In this document: piece after piece, positions 6,414 to 6,764 of the stretch
How positions within the stretch are numbered: position 1 is the first letter of the stretch
Layout: every line of letters starts with the position of its first letter
NCBI GenBank assembly: GCA_947259235.1
Contig: CAMYLL010000146.1
Coordinates: 1-6,764, forward strand
DNA length: 6,764 nucleotides
Direction of reading: 5' to 3'
Source of the DNA: an uncultured Pseudodesulfovibrio sp.
GTDB lineage: Bacteria; Desulfobacterota; Desulfovibrionia; Desulfovibrionales; Desulfovibrionaceae
Position numbers and translations under genes: made by a program
Notes under the pieces: model-generated
What the model saw: only the letters and a program-made list of their open reading frames with translations
Database searches by the model: none
What the model was told of the DNA's origin: nothing

Positions 6414-6764
6414 ATGCTTCGTATTCACGTCCTTTTGGCGGGCCTTGTTCTGGTGTTCATGACCGGCTGTGCCTCGCTCAATCCGTTCCCGAGCCATATC
6501 TACTCCACCCCGCCCGCAAAGCGGGACACGTCCCGTGTGACTCACGACCCGAAGGTCAAACCGTACACGGTCCTTGGCCGGACATACTACCCGCTGTCCA
6601 CCGCCGCAGGCTACGACGAGGTGGGCGGCGCTTCCTGGTACGGAGACGACTTCCACGGCAAGAAGACGGCCAACGGCCAGATCTACGATATGTACGGGGT
6701 TTCGGCCGCCCACAAGACCCTGCCCCTGGGAACCCGTGTCCGCGTGACCAATCTCGAGAACAAC
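6414..6764 (+). CDS. rlpA: RlpA-family septal ring lipoprotein (3' end outside window)
   Basis: RlpA proteins are outer-membrane lipoproteins with a double-psi beta-barrel; in Pseudomonas the protein is a lytic transglycosylase acting on peptide-free glycan at the septum. The visible 117 residues begin with a basic and hydrophobic signal (MLRIHVLLAGLVLVFMTGC). Lipobox MTGC makes C19 the lipidated residue, and Ala at +2 fits outer-membrane sorting. After a linker the barrel starts at about 71 with GGASWYGDDFHGKKTANG, then DMYGVSAAHKTLPLGTRVRVTNL. D92 and H100 keep the spacing of the catalytic Asp and His, but the position normally taken by Glu in TANGE is Gln (Q89). The ATG at 6414 follows GGAGG (6405-6409) by four bases. 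The reading frame is open to the edge, and any C-terminal SPOR domain would lie outside. Confidence 0.92.
   Translation, partial: MLRIHVLLAGLVLVFMTGCASLNPFPSHIYSTPPAKRDTSRVTHDPKVKPYTVLGRTYYPLSTAAGYDEVGGASWYGDDFHGKKTANGQIYDMYGVSAAHKTLPLGTRVRVTNLENN

Overview
The window is a GC-rich bacterial chromosome segment carrying mostly core genes. The best guess for the source is a Gram-negative anaerobe of the Desulfovibrio/Pseudodesulfovibrio type. The guess rests on high GC third positions, a cysteine-dense ferredoxin-like protein typical of anaerobes, aspartate ammonia-lyase paired with an amino acid permease, and an outer-membrane-type RlpA lipoprotein. It is an inference from content, not from an alignment. 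No CRISPR array, tRNA, rRNA, insertion sequence or phage gene was seen.

Left part (1-1443). The 3' end of an unrecognised plus-strand gene enters from the left edge and stops at 198. It converges on a minus-strand gene (386-1306) for a 306-residue iron-sulfur protein with 19 cysteines. A strong two-way intrinsic terminator (317-370) separates the two. The iron-sulfur gene has its own sigma70-like promoter (1344-1371), just downstream of the terminator of the next gene (1383-1417), so it is probably a single-gene unit.

Middle (1444-3455). typA/bipA, a ribosome-associated translational GTPase, runs on the minus strand. It is divergent from a permease gene, and the 173-bp gap between them holds two perfect palindromes (12 and 10 bp), a probable extended -10 promoter for the permease, and a near-identical AT-rich 11-mer just before both Shine-Dalgarno sequences.

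Right part (3456-6764). An aromatic/hydroxy amino acid family permease and aspA are 10 bp apart. The aspA ribosome binding site overlaps the permease stop codon, so they form a two-gene operon that looks built for amino acid uptake and deamination of aspartate to fumarate plus ammonia. Downstream, a 308-bp gap holds what looks like a decayed, internally deleted piece of a periplasmic solute-binding protein gene on the minus strand. An RlpA-family lipoprotein gene then runs off the right edge; it has glutamine where glutamate is usual in the presumed active site.

I saw no clear new multi-gene system. The items most worth a second look are the multi-cysteine iron-sulfur protein, the permease-aspA pairing, the solute-binding protein remnant and the divergent control region.
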